From: Paratinospora sagittata
Lineage: Eukaryota; Streptophyta; Magnoliopsida; Ranunculales; Menispermaceae
Length of the DNA: 64,000 nucleotides
Reading direction: 5' to 3'
Assembly (NCBI GenBank): GCA_035771175.1
Contig: CM069606.1
Span: forward strand, 35,184,816-35,248,815
Under the pieces are notes generated by a model. The model saw only the letters and a program-made list of their open reading frames with translations. It had not been told where the DNA came from and ran no database searches. Shown piece after piece: positions 23,099-34,664 of the stretch; within the stretch, counting starts at the first letter, position 1; each line of letters starts with the position of its first letter. The translations under genes and the position numbers were made by a program.

Positions 23099-23485
23099 TG
23101 GGTGGGTGGGAGAGCTGGTAAAACAATTTAAAATAAGGTCATTTGACAGAAGGGTAGTTTAGGAATTCAAGGTTTTTGGTTTAGTGGGGGTAATGATAGT
23201 CCATAAATGAGGTCCAACTAGCAACCCACTTGTGTTTTTTAGGTTGTTGGTGAGTTTTTTTTTTCTTTTGCTTTAAAAAAAAAAAAAACTTTTCTACGGT
23301 AATCACTCTCTTAGAAAAGTGAATACCACTTATCTCAAATGCGAATCACTTTTTCATCGTAGGTGAGAATCCTACTTTCTTGGAAATCACTTTTCTACTT
23401 CTAAAAAAGTACAAATAGTGAAATAAACATGAAAATCTTGAAGATTCTCATTCTCATCCCCAAGATTACCCATACCAAATGCCCA
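23099..23485. repeat. Probable short AT-rich element flanking E1
   Basis: 23185-23230 (GGGGGTAATGATAGTCC...) is the inverted counterpart of about 11060-11105, and CATACCAAATG at 23471 is the inverted counterpart of the sequence at 9990. This may be a shorter, inverted copy of the 9984-11110 element. It includes GAATCACTTTT-rich short repeats. Confidence 0.35.
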
Positions 23486-23737
23486 TGGTGGAATTTAGGT
23501 TGTTGGAGATTAGAAATTCAGATTGTGAAAGTTATTATTGCAGTAAGGAATGTTTTTTTTATACCATATTTAGTATTTAAAAAGTTAAAATGTCTCACTT
23601 CAATGTATTTTTGGTGGAAAAATCTCGCCAAAATTTTTTTTTTGACAAGGTCTTGGAATGCTTGAACTGTAAATGTTCTGGTCACGCAAGATCGGACTGT
23701 CACAATTCACTTTTGTCAAACAGGACAAAACCAAAAG
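23486..23737 (+). repeat. Dispersed repeat A, copy 2, with zinc-knuckle relic
   Basis: Directly repeated relative to 9729-9983. The frame starting at 23590 encodes CLNCKCSGHARSDC (23659-23700), a perfect C-x2-C-x4-H-x4-C zinc knuckle followed by a basic stretch. That is reminiscent of the gag nucleocapsid of plant LTR retroelements. No other gag or pol part is recognisable, so it is a relic. Confidence 0.55.
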
Positions 23738-25507
23738 TGTTTGCTTCTATTCTATTTAACATGATCAAACCATATCATTGGATTTTATTAGACAAGTCAG
23801 AAAACCGAAAGTGTTTGGTTTTGTCTTGTTGAAAGAACTGATTTTGGACAGTTCTGTCTTGTCCGACTGAGCCATTTAATTTTTTTTTCTACTATAATTC
23901 ATTGAACTCACTTTTGTTTTATATTTCATGTATAAAAATGCCAAGAAGATGCGAGAGCACACCGTCAAGTGAGCAAAGTATCTCTATGACTCAACTACAA
24001 CATTGACATCATCAACAGCACTTGTGCGAACACGGTGATCATACTCTCACAAGGGCAAATAAAATTAGTTTTAGGGAAATTTCTTGTTGAATGTTTTACA
24101 ATTTTAGAACCTATGTGATGTATTACAGTGATAACTTTTTGGACAGTTATTAATGTCAATACATGTTTTTTGATATATTCATTTGTCATTATTGGATAAA
24201 TGGAAAGTACTTATTTGCATCAAAGTATCTACTTCACTGTAACAATTATTAACGTCAATTGTAGAATAATAATTACTAAACCATTAATTCTCCCACATTT
24301 CAACATGAAATGAGTTCTTTTCTCATATAAAATAAAGAGTTAGGAGTGAACTGCTTTGTATAAACTATAACCATTTTTATCCAATCAATTTGGTTTACTT
24401 TTTTTTTTTACCTTGAAAGTACCGAAAAAAAAAAATACAATTAGGCAAACAATAACCTAATATAACATTTTAAACAATATCAAAGAAACCCAAAGGGATA
24501 AAGTAGACATTAATGTAGTCAAACACTGAAAAAAAATAAAAATAAAATAACTGATTTGGTCACATGTGACTGAACCACAAAGCCTGGGGAAGGTCGTACA
24601 ACCCTACCTCATAACCCGGGGACACAAAGTTTTACCATCGTGGGTGACAATCCAAGTCTCCAACCATTTGCACCATTTCTCCATGCAATTAATCCTTTGT
24701 AAATTTATAAAACAAAAAACTAAAGCTAGGACTTTCCCAAACACCTTTTAAAATACCAATACTTGTAAACTCACCATTCTCTCATTATTTACTTCATTAA
24801 TATAGGCATATTTGAATTCAAAAAAATAAAAAATAAAAATATAGGCATAGTTCATAGGTATGAATTTTTTTGTTTGTTTTTGTTTGATAAATATATCTTT
24901 TATAAAAAAAAAATTAAAATTCCTTTATTGTTTTATTTCCTCACTGCTAAAATTTGGGTAATAAAAAAAAGAACAATATTAGAATGATTGAAAAGAATAC
25001 ACCAAATCAATAAATGATAATTTAGTTAGTTGAAAAATTGAATATAAGTGAGTTTAAGGTTCATGACTCGAGTTTGAGCCTAAGTGTGTCCTAATTTATT
25101 CATTCTTGTTGAAAGAATCAGTCAAAATGTCTCTCTAATATAATGTCGAAAAATCGATAATAAAAAAAATAAAAATAAAAAAATAAAAAATATATAAATT
25201 ACTATCACATTAATTTTTAATTTTAATAAATTAATATAACACACTTTTCAACCAACGTACAAATAAGACGTAGATGGTTGATATATCACATTTGTGGCAT
25301 CTCACGGAGGATTTTCCAATGTCCTAAGCATTTTTCAAAAAAAACATATAGGCAAGCGGAGAAATACTTACAGAAAAATGTCAAACAATTACAAACCCAA
25401 ACTTTAGCCCTTTTCCATCCTCTAGAATCGAGAGCGCCGAGGAGCGAAGGGCAGAGTTCCCTCTGGGCTGCTCGCAGCAAGTGTTTTTGTCCTCTCTTCT
25501 TACATCA
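23738..25507. other. Intergenic DNA upstream of SKIP5
   Basis: AT-rich, no gene. About 25060-25190 has a box-B-like GAGTTTGAGCC followed by an A-rich tail, a possible SINE relic too weak to call. 25260-25507 should hold the SKIP5 promoter and 5' UTR. No convincing TATA box was identified. Confidence 0.45.
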
Positions 25508-28500
25508 ATGGCAGTGGAAGTGAAAGGAGAGCAAAGTTGGAAGCGACCCTTCAACCCCTCAGCCACTGCTTCGCTCATAAGCATTCTGGATGATGGATGC
25601 CTAATGCACATTTTCAGCTTCTTATCTCCAATTCCAGGTATTCCATTGTGTTTCTCTGCACCCATCACTTATGCCCTTTTCTTTTTCAATCTCAATTCGC
25701 TTTTTTTCGTTATCAAAATCAATGCTTTTCATCCTCTCTCTCTCTCTCTCGCTCTCTCTCTGTTTTTCTGTATTTTGCTCCCTTTTGCATTTGAATTTGA
25801 GTTGTTTGACAATAGTTCTTGAAATTTTATGGGGGTGTGATTCGTTGCACGGGCTTGAATTTGGAGAAAGTGCTCAGTTTCTGGAGAGATCTTTTGATTT
25901 TTAAGGGTTTTTGCAGCGTCAGAGAAGAGCAATCAAAGAAGGATTAGGGTGTTTTTGGGGGTTTCTTGTATTTCCGCTTAATTTAGTCTTACCAGTTGAA
26001 TAATTTCGTAGGAATAGGTGCTCGGGAGATTACCGAAGAATATAGACGACTGACTGATTATGTTGGAATAATTTCGAGGAACATGATTTTGGTAGCTAAC
26101 AAAAATAGTTGGAATAGTGCTTTATTATGTTGATGTTAGTGCTGTTTTTTTTAATGTAATATCGTAAATTCCTAGTTGTAGCATCGATCATAGGGTCTAA
26201 TGATGCAGTGATTTTTTACTGACCAATTTCAGTTTGTACGACTCTTTAAAGGGCAGTGGCATAAGGGAAGTAGCTGCCCAAGACCATCCATGTAAAAAGT
26301 ATTAAGAAGAGGAAATATCATGGCAAATCTTAACTGGCTTATATTGAATCTATTAGAGGCAGATATATAACTACAATCATATTTTAACTGGCCAAGGGAT
26401 TATAGTTGATGGATTTTAGGGTTATGAGGGCTGGGAGCTGAGCTTGGGTTATTGAATATCATTTATTTGGGGGGTATGCAACAAGGATTTGGAAAGGGTT
26501 GTCAAAATAAGATGACAGTAGACTATAGGCGGTATGAGGATGTATTTTCTGAAAGTAATTAATGTTATAAGGAGCATGGTTGTCAAAACATGAATTGGAT
26601 TATAGATCATAAAGGCACAAAAAAAAAAAAAATCTCATCGTAAATCATAAGCTTCAAAAGGATGTTTAGATCAACAAAAATCCAATAGAGAGCTAGAATG
26701 TCATTGCCGTTTCTTCAATTATATGCGCCCCCCCCCCCCCCCCCCCCCCCACCCAAAAAAAAAAAAAAAAGAGAGAGAGAGAGAGTAGTAACAGAAGACT
26801 TGTCCATATGTGATTGTATATTTGTATATATTGCATCCATGGCATCAAGTTTCTCTTTCCCTTTGCATCCATCACTTCAATTTGATCTTCTTTCTCGTCC
26901 CTTCCTATTATTTATTTTGCTATTAAAATACTTCCACCTATGTTGTCAAGGCAACAAAGCAATGTTTAGGCAATTTGCCTTCTCTAAGGAGCTGCCCTAG
27001 ACAATGCTTTAGGGATTTAAAAATATTTATTATTGGGCCTCAGCCTTAGACAATTGGGTAATTTATTTACAGGTCTTTGACAGTAAGTTAGTTGTTTAAA
27101 TACTCGCAATTATGCACATAAAATCGATTTTGTAGAAAAGGACAAACGACGTTCCCCCAATCTTCCGTTCGTGTCCTTGAGTAATCATCTACAACTTAAT
27201 AGGCAAAAATTTATTAAATTAATGTCAAATGTAGAAAAGAGCTACCAAGTGCACGAGCAAAAACTAAATCAATCATCATTATCACCAAGAAAAGTTATAG
27301 AAGTACTTCAACATCAAATCTTCTACATCTTCATTAGAATCATATGACTGTAGAAATGAATTGTTCTTCTCTTGAACTCTCTCGTACTTGCTTTTGTGAT
27401 AATCTCTTGTTTCATCAAAATGCAAAGCTTTTTTACCTTGAACCTATGTTAAGATTTTGTCTTCATGAACTAGCTCTTGCATTTCATTAGTAAGTCACTC
27501 ATTATAATTATCATTATCTTGTCATGTAAATGGGTCTGATGTTTCCTCTTATTACAGTGCTCTATCAACTTTTAATTGTGATCAATTTATAGTTATTAAC
27601 TAGATCATTAACCTCTTATGCTCCATCTCTTTCTCTCTTTTATAGTTTTATTGTTTTTTGTTTGTTAAGTAGTTATGGAGTTTGATACCTTGTTATCCAG
27701 GCTTGCATACTATGTGTTTAACCACTATGCCCAGATTCAAACCCAAAAGGAAATTGTATGATATGAACATATAAAATTTTATAAGAAACAATGTTATCAA
27801 GGCATGTGCCTTAGCACGCCTCAGGTGCGCCTTGAGGCAGGGTGCACGTGTGTGCCTCAGTACTTGACAGGAAAGGCGTACTAATTCAGGTGTGCGCCTT
27901 AGTGCACCTCAATACACTTCACTTTCATGCTCGTCATTTTTTAAAAAGAAAACCATTTAATGATGACATTAATATTGTATTATATACTTTTTTGTCTTTC
28001 TTTGAATAAATACACATAATACACAATATTGAACACAAAACATTAAAAGAAACTTGTGTTCCCTTGTCTAACTACAATGAGAAGTTGTAGTTGCAAAGGC
28101 ATCATAGTTGCTACTGGTTCTTCTTTGTTTTTATATTTCTTGCTTCAATATAATTTCAAATGGAAAATGTTAATCTAACTACAAAAAATGCAACTACGCC
28201 TTTACATTCATTGGATCATTTATTATACACATTGAGATGCGCATAACACATATATCTAATGAACAGGAGTGTGTACTGTGTAATTGCACTTGTAGTTGTA
28301 CTCAGTGTTGTAAAGGGGGCCAGGCGATATACCTTATGTAGGCTAGGCGTGACCTAGGCAAGGCCTAGGCCATATATAAAATATTTATTTAGAAGTCCCT
28401 AGAAAATTTAGTTATTTATTTATAGGTTCCTCTCTCTTCCTATGTACATACGTACACACACACAAATATATATATATTTATATATTTCTTTATTTAATAA

Positions 28501-30781
28501 ATAAATGTATTTATATACTTATATTTGACATTTTATTTATATAGTTTTCCGTCTTCATCCATGGACACCTTCAACTCTTCGAAAATTTCTTAGACCCCCC
28601 TCTGCCTTCCTAGTAGACAACCTATGCGGTTCTCCCCCCAAAATGGCCTAGGCGACGCGTTGACAACACTGGTTGTACTTTTTTGTAGTTAGATTAGCAT
28701 TTTCCATTTTAAATATCAAAAGAGATAAATATAATGTTAATAACTACTATGAAATAGAAATATTAGTGCTCTGTTACCATAAAGCCATGAACATTATGAT
28801 CTATAATGAGATAAATTAAACCCAACAGGGGTATGGCTCAGTGGTCGGCGGATATTGTGAAAATCTATAGTGAACGGGTGGTCTTAACTTCGAATCTCCG
28901 TGTGGCAAACTCCATTCTGGAATTATTCTGGGTGGTGTGGTGGGCCCTCTAGCCCTGGCATTTTTCGGTGCAGGGTGTGGGTGGATACGTGGCCCCGTGG
29001 TTAGTCGGACGAAAAGGAAGGATACCATAGTTCTCAAAAAAAAAAAAAAAATGAGAAAAATTTAAAACTTTGATTAGTTTTTTTTTCTTTTTTAAAGTCT
29101 TTAATAGAAAATTAATATATAATTAAGTTTTTTTACAAAATTTGCACCCTTCTTTACTCAAGCGTGTGCCCCCCCTTGCGCCGAAGGCACTAAAGCCCCT
29201 CATCACTTTAACTGTGCCTTGCGCCTTTAACTACCTTATTAAGAAAATGAAAATGACAAATTAAGCATAATTGCATAAACTCACATGCTCAAATACATTC
29301 CTCTCACAACCAATTGCATTGCGAATCAAGCCAAGACTTTTATTTGCCAAATCTTGGAGTTTAGTGTCATACTCCCAAAAAGTCTCCACCATTTGTCTAT
29401 GTTAGAATAAAAAAAAATCACGTTAATCTTCTTAATGTCATAAACATACACAAATAAAGATACAACAAATAAGAGCAATAATTACAGCTAAGACTTTCTA
29501 TAACCTGATGCCATTGCAGTCCTTTGTCAAATTGTTGTTTCCTTGCCCAACGAGCATTTATTCAACTTTTTGGGGATTTGGAAACTGTTTCTTGTAGCAA
29601 CTTGCAACTCTAGGTATAATAAACTTCTTCCTTTCTCACCACTGTTACCTATGCCAATTCCTTATTGGGTTCAGAAGCGGCTCTTAAAATTTGAGTAACA
29701 AATTAACTAATTAGCTTCAGCAGCAAGTCAAATATACAAGACCAATTTAACTTCATATTAGAAAACAACATAGCTACATGTTCATAAGTGAAATTAGTGC
29801 CTAGGTTTCAATTATGCTTCAATTATGTTTCAATTAAGTGTATACTAAGACAAACAACGTGTTGACGAGTCAAATAAGTATTTAAGTTTCAATTATTGGG
29901 TCGGGTGGCACATGGTAATTACTACTACTACTAATAATAGTTAGCTTCAGATGCAGGTGATCAACAGAGGACAAATTAAAAATTTATATTAAAAACAACA
30001 AAGCAACATGTTGGTGAGTCAAATCAGTACTTATGTTTCAAGTATTGGTTGTGATCGTGTGATAGCAGTAGAAAGTTTATGTTAGAAAACAAGAAAGGAG
30101 CACGTTGGCGAGTCAAATTAGTTCTCGGGTTTCCGGTTTTTTCTGCTTTTGTTTACCATACACGACTATTTACACCCTACTGCTTCATATACCATGTTGT
30201 ATATGGATGTTATGTTGATTCAAAAAATATCCTTTGAATTCTAAGTTTATTTCTTTTTAAAGCATTGAGATATATTACCTATTCTGGGATACACAATGTC
30301 CACATTAGAAAGTCAAAGGAAGCCTCTTGGGGAATTTTCCCTGACAATGAGCCATGGAGCTTTTGTAGGAAAAACCTCTGTTTCAAACTAATGTAATTAC
30401 TGAATCTATTACTTAAAAAGCTTCTACTTGCACTTGAATTGGTATCTTACTTCAAATATTACTGTGTGGTTGTTGGAAGTGATTTTAGATTGGTGTCTCA
30501 TGATTTTCAAAAGCAAAATTTTCTCAATTACTCCAATAGTCATATCCCTGAATGGTCTCTTTTTAAAGCTAGTTTTGATTCACTTTCTTGATTTTAACCT
30601 TGTCGTTTGGTTGGGAGCAAGGGCAGACCACAGCTAGATTTTGTGTTTTAAAATTGCTTCAGCATTTTCTTCTGAATTGAATACATATTCAATTTTTCTG
30701 GCAACCAGATAAGTCAAACTATATTCTTTAACATTTTTATTTTGCTCGACACGTTGGTGAGCTTTAACTTCAGAGGTTGCA

Positions 30782-30819
<38 letters not shown>

Positions 30820-33033
30820 ATCTGGTAGAAAAAAGAAGAAGCAAAACGCAAAAACAAAAGGGTTTCTGTACAGATAGTGCTGTCTTATATGAATTGAGGT
30901 ATTCCTTTTGAGCTTTATTTGATTATTAGAGGGAAGGAAATTTGGAAAGTTTTTGGATAGTTCAGTACTAAATTATTATTATATTTTGCTATTTTTGCTT
31001 TGCAGAGTATTTTAGCCAACTCTTAGATTGGCCTTGTCTTTAAAAAAGATTTAACCCTGGCCCCCATCCATCCCTTGTTGACCAAACAAGGAAAAGGGAG
31101 GGGGGTGGGACAACATGATAATATGAGTGCATTGTTTGTATGTTTGTATTAACTTTTTGAATTGTTATTCTGAAACAACGAAGACCTTTTACATATATAA
31201 CAAAGACCTCAGGATGCACTGGTTAGGAAGAGAGACCTATTAAAAATGTACGATAATGATAGGGGCAAATAAAGACCTCAAATAATATGGACAGAGATCT
31301 AATGTAATTGGTAAAAAGGCTTTGTTGAGATTGAAATTTTGAAAACATTTTGTATTGAAGGGAGGTGCAATTAATTTTATGTTTTTGGGATTTTCCATTT
31401 TCTTGTCTTTTCTTTTTAAAGAAGGATTGATGAATATATTTTGAGATCCTTTGCTTTGCAATGCTTTGTTTTGATACTATTATCTCTGATCCATCAGTGT
31501 AATACAAGTAACCTCAATTGTGTATTACCGTTTGACGTTGTTTGAGAAATGCATGCACCTGTCTTTGAGATTCCTGAGCATTGTGGATGTAGTGATTTGC
31601 TATTTCTGTCACAAAATTTCTGCTGGGTTGCAGATCGGTATAACACCGCCCTGGTTTGCCGCAGATGGTGCTACCTTGCTTGCCATCCTCGCCTGTGGTT
31701 GCGTGTAGATCGGTCTGTCAAAGATTCATCTGAGCCTGGAGTTTTCCCAAACATTGCAGCAGCTGTCTCTGCTGCAAGGTTAGTAAAATTATACCACCCT
31801 CCTAACGCCTGAAAAGGAGCAAAAAAGAAAAAAGGAATTACACACCTAACTGAGTCTCCAATTCCGAACAGGCCAGGCGACACCATTATGATTGCTTCCG
31901 GTGGAAATCACCATGCCTGTGATATTCAGATAAAAGTGCCACTTTGCCTGGTAATTGTGAAGTTGTCCTGGATTTCTTTTCTATTTTTTTTATTTTTATT
32001 TTTTTATTTCATCATTAGTGGCTACCTTTATATGCTTACTTTTAGACTGGAACAATTTCATTACTAGTTAATATCTTGCTTTATGTGCAGTTGCCAAAAA
32101 CACTGTACAATACCCCCAAACCATTAACTAATTAAGCATAGTTTGGCGCCATTTGCAAATGATCTGCAGTTTATTTTGTGTCTGACAGAATTCATGGGTC
32201 TTTTTGCTACATCTGTTTTACTTCTCTTGTAATTAATATGATTTCTTAGTGAAAGTTGCTTCTTATAAAAAATGTTATTTTATATTGCTCACATTTATTT
32301 GCTAATTCATTATGAATGCTGACATGCGGTCTTACCTCATCCAACAAGATCATGCATTAATTACTTCTGGAAAAATAAAAAAGTTGTTTCCAAAAAATGT
32401 TATTAAATTTATCTTTGAAATCTGTGAACGAAATAAGAATACAATAAAAAGTTGTTTTCCTTGTTTTCTAAAAATAAACTCTAAAAACAACTTTTTAAAA
32501 TCGTTTTCTTGAAAATGGGCCTTAAGAATCTGATCAGTCTTTCTTTCAGATTGGTGGTGGTGAGCACCCAGATGATACAGTATTACTATGTTCCCGGGGG
32601 TCTGACAGGTGCAGGCTGTGATTAATTTTTTTTTTCAATTTCTTGTGAATATGAAATCATTGCATACTAATTTTCATGCTTCGGCAGTGCATTTGAGTTC
32701 CTGTCAACCTGTAAGGTCGCAAACTTGACAGTAAAAGTAGAGCTAGGATGTTGCTTGCTTCACAGAAAGGGAAGATTGATAATAGAAGGGTGCATACTAC
32801 AGTGTGATGAAAACCCTTTAGACTACCTCTCATGTGCAATCGTGAGTACTGCCAATGGTGTCGATACATACACAGCGGCAGCATCAAAGGGTTGTAGTGA
32901 CAGTGTTTCTGTATCGAGGACTCGGATTGAAGGAGGCGTCAAGGCTGTTTTGACCAGAGGGAGCCTGGTGTTGCAGCGAGTTCGGGTCATATATGCTCGT
33001 GCTACTCTGCTTTTCTGGTTTGATGTTGAGTAA
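25508..33033 (+). CDS. SKIP5: F-box protein SKIP5, five exons
   Basis: Coding exons read from splice sites: 25508-25637, 31634-31778, 31872-31950, 32550-32608 and 32688-33033. All have GT-AG introns, and the total of 759 nt gives 252 residues plus stop in one frame. The F-box straddles intron 1 (residues about 28-65: LDDGCLMHIFSFLSPIP, then DRYNTALVCRRW). The rest (AARPGDTIMIASGGNH, GRLIIEGCILQC, GGVKAVLTRGSLVLQRVRV) looks like short beta-helix repeats, as in plant SKIP5. Known role: substrate receptor binding SKP1/ASK in an SCF ubiquitin ligase. The substrate is unknown. ATG 25508 is chosen because the frame upstream opens only with GTG. The stop overlaps a GA|GTAAGT donor, so a further 3' exon is possible. 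Confidence 0.88.
25733..25762. repeat. (CT)n microsatellite in SKIP5 intron 1
   Basis: An almost pure CT dinucleotide run interrupted once by CG, about 95 bp inside intron 1. Confidence 0.9.
26728..26785. repeat. Poly-C / poly-A / (GA)n simple-sequence cluster
   Basis: A 23-base C run is followed by ACCC, a 16-base A run and a (GA)n run. It lies in SKIP5 intron 1. Confidence 0.9.
28303..28671. mobile_element. hAT-type MITE (369 bp) with perfect TSD
   Basis: GTTGTACT at 28295-28302 is repeated exactly at 28672-28679. Ends CAGTGTTGTAAAGG and, on the other strand, CAGTGTTGTCAACG are terminal inverted repeats starting with the CAGTG typical of hAT. Sub-terminal GCCTAGGC motifs are mirrored. The centre is AT-rich and non-coding. 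Confidence 0.85.
28822..29050 (+). mobile_element. tRNA-derived SINE with imperfect TSD
   Basis: Pol III box A TGGCTCAGTGG (28834-28844) and box B-like ACTTCGAATCT (28887-28897) lie 43 bp apart. A G/T-rich body and a 15-base A tail follow. Flanks ATGAGATAAATTAAAC (28806-28821) and ATGAGAAAAATTTAAAAC (29051-29068) are an imperfect target duplication. The head resembles a tRNA, but no tRNA fold continues after box B. Confidence 0.85.
29239..31633. other. Remainder of SKIP5 intron 1
   Basis: AT-rich intronic sequence with a (CT)n run at 30785-30817. Short direct repeats of ACAACAAAGCAACATG / GTCAAATCAGTAC type lie around 29765-30125 (three diverged copies). No gene is seen. Confidence 0.6.
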
Positions 33034-33841
33034 GTTATCTTATTCATATTGTTTTAATGTGATGTGTATAGTGTTGTAGACCCCTGAAACTTAGTTGGAT
33101 GTATGTATCTTTGTTTTTATTAATTGAAATGGAATCTTGATTTGGCAGTTTTCTAGTGGTTGGCTTTGTAGAATTTTCTGAAATTTCTTTTCCTATTTGT
33201 GAAGTAGTAACAAGTTTTAAGGTATCCATTGAATCCTATTAGGGTTTGGTTTAGGGTTTGTATAGGATTCAATGGCTTTGAATATTTTCTTGGAAAATGA
33301 TATTTGTTTGGGGGTCCTTGGAAAAACTAGTCATGTTTTAAAAGAAAAGTTCTTTAGTTTTATTTTCTATAAGTTTCATCCTAGTGAGAAGATTAGTGAA
33401 CTAAATCATCTTTATACAATTTTTTGAGTTAGGTTATAGCTCTCTACTATATTAAACAATGTTACAATGCGAAGCAAGTAGATTTTGTGTCAATTTGAAA
33501 TTGTCAAAATGTTTTTATAGTATTCAACGTGTATAATTCAGACTACATATTGCTGAAGAGGCCTAGCTGCATACTGATCAGAGGAAAAGTGAAAGTGATA
33601 CTGATAGAGGGTTCATGTAATTCTTGTTTAGATCCCAAACACCCAAAGCATTATCTCAAAAAAAAAAAAAAAACGCCCAAAGCAAGATTTCCTTTTTCCT
33701 ACCTACTTAACTATTGTCATATGAACTTTAAAAAAATTGATCATGACCTTAGTCTTTCAAATAATTATCTTTCAAAGTTTAGTTAATGGTGATTGATTTA
33801 ATTTTTTGAAATAAAACCTATACTTCAGCTAAAACTATTGG
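33034..33841. other. SKIP5 3' flank
   Basis: Presumed 3' UTR and downstream sequence. AG sites after pyrimidines near 33149 and 33519 are possible acceptors if the GTAAGT at the stop codon is used. No other gene is seen. Confidence 0.4.
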
Positions 33842-33849
33842 TACAGTAT

Positions 33850-34429
33850 AGTGTTTTTAAGGCATTGCCTAGGCGTTTTAGGGAGAAAATGCCTAGGTGT
33901 TATGTTAAGCAGGCAGTGGAGGTTTGTGCAAATATTCAAAAAGTTTAGAGGGGTCTTTTTAACTTTTAAAAAAAAAAGCTTTAAAAATGAAAACGCCCCT
34001 TTTTTACAATAAACCTTCAAACATTTCACTCCCTAAGCCCATCAAGTTTATTTGCTCTAATCAAGAAACGCCGTCGAAATCTTTGATAATTGTCGGTGAC
34101 CCTTCAGCGATAGATATTTGAGTTTTGTATTTTTTAATGTTTTGAATAATGTATATTGTGACATAAATTAATGTTTTGTGGACATGATTTTAATTAACAT
34201 AAAGTGTTTTTGATCATTTTATGAAAATTTAACATTTATTATAGAATATAGTTAAATATATATAATTTTGTATATGAATTGTCTAGAAATTTATGAATAA
34301 TTAATTAATTATTTAGAGACTTATAAATAAATATTTTTTATCGCCTAGATTACGTTTAGGTTCGCCTAAGCTACGTCTCGCCTAAACAGGGCAAATCGTC
34401 TAAACATCGTCTTAGCGCCTTGAAAATAC
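33850..34429. mobile_element. hAT-type MITE (580 bp)
   Basis: Left end AGTGTTTTTAAGGC. The reverse complement of the right end is GTATTTTCAAGGCG. Flanks TACAGTAT (33842-33849) and TACAATAT (34430-34437) match at 7 of 8. Sub-terminal TGCCTAGGCG and CGCCTA motifs are mirrored. It resembles the 28303-28671 element and is probably from the same broad family. Confidence 0.7.
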
Positions 34430-34576
34430 TACAATATATGCATGACTTCTTAATTTATATAAACTATCAGTACCACATTATGCACCAACAGACATGTGTA
34501 CCAACATTAGTGTATACAAATAAAACAGAACTAGGTAGATTAATTAATACCATTTACATGATGACCTATCAATGTT

Positions 34577-34647
34577 GAAAAAAGTATACCATCAAAATTC
34601 TTGATGATCAACCAATAAAGAAAAAAGTATACCATCAAAGTTCTTGA
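34577..34647. repeat. Short direct repeat pair
   Basis: AAAAAAGTATACCATCAAA followed by TTCTTGA occurs twice, 42 bp apart, just left of the antisense solo LTR. Confidence 0.7.
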
Positions 34648-34664
34648 ATGTGCATTAGATGAAA

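Larger units (their letters stand above)
27789..29238. mobile_element. hAT-type MITE-like element hosting two insertions
   Basis: Left end CAATGTTATCAAGGC. The reverse complement of the right end, AAGGTAGTTAAAGGC, resembles it. Flanks ATAAGAAA (27781-27788) and TTAAGAAA (29239-29246) match at 7 of 8. Sub-terminal AAGGC/GCCTT-rich arms (for example TGCGCCTTGAGGC) are mirrored near 29165-29225. Without the nested MITE (28303-28671) and the SINE (28822-29050) it would be about 0.8 kb. The ends are less certain than for the nested copy. Confidence 0.5.

Noticed and set aside
25050..25195. SINE with box B GAGTTTGAGCC and A-rich tail
   Set aside because: No convincing box A or target duplication, so the A-rich tract alone is not diagnostic.
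25481..25507. Upstream extension of SKIP5 (MFLSSLLTS) from 25481
   Set aside because: It opens with GTG. A nuclear plant gene should start at the ATG at 25508.
26931..27085. Another hAT-type MITE starting at TGTTGTCAAGGC
   Set aside because: Only one end-like motif. No matching opposite end or target duplication could be found.
28834..28900. Functional tRNA gene
   Set aside because: Box A and B are present, but no cloverleaf closes after box B and an A tail with target duplications follows. It is a SINE.
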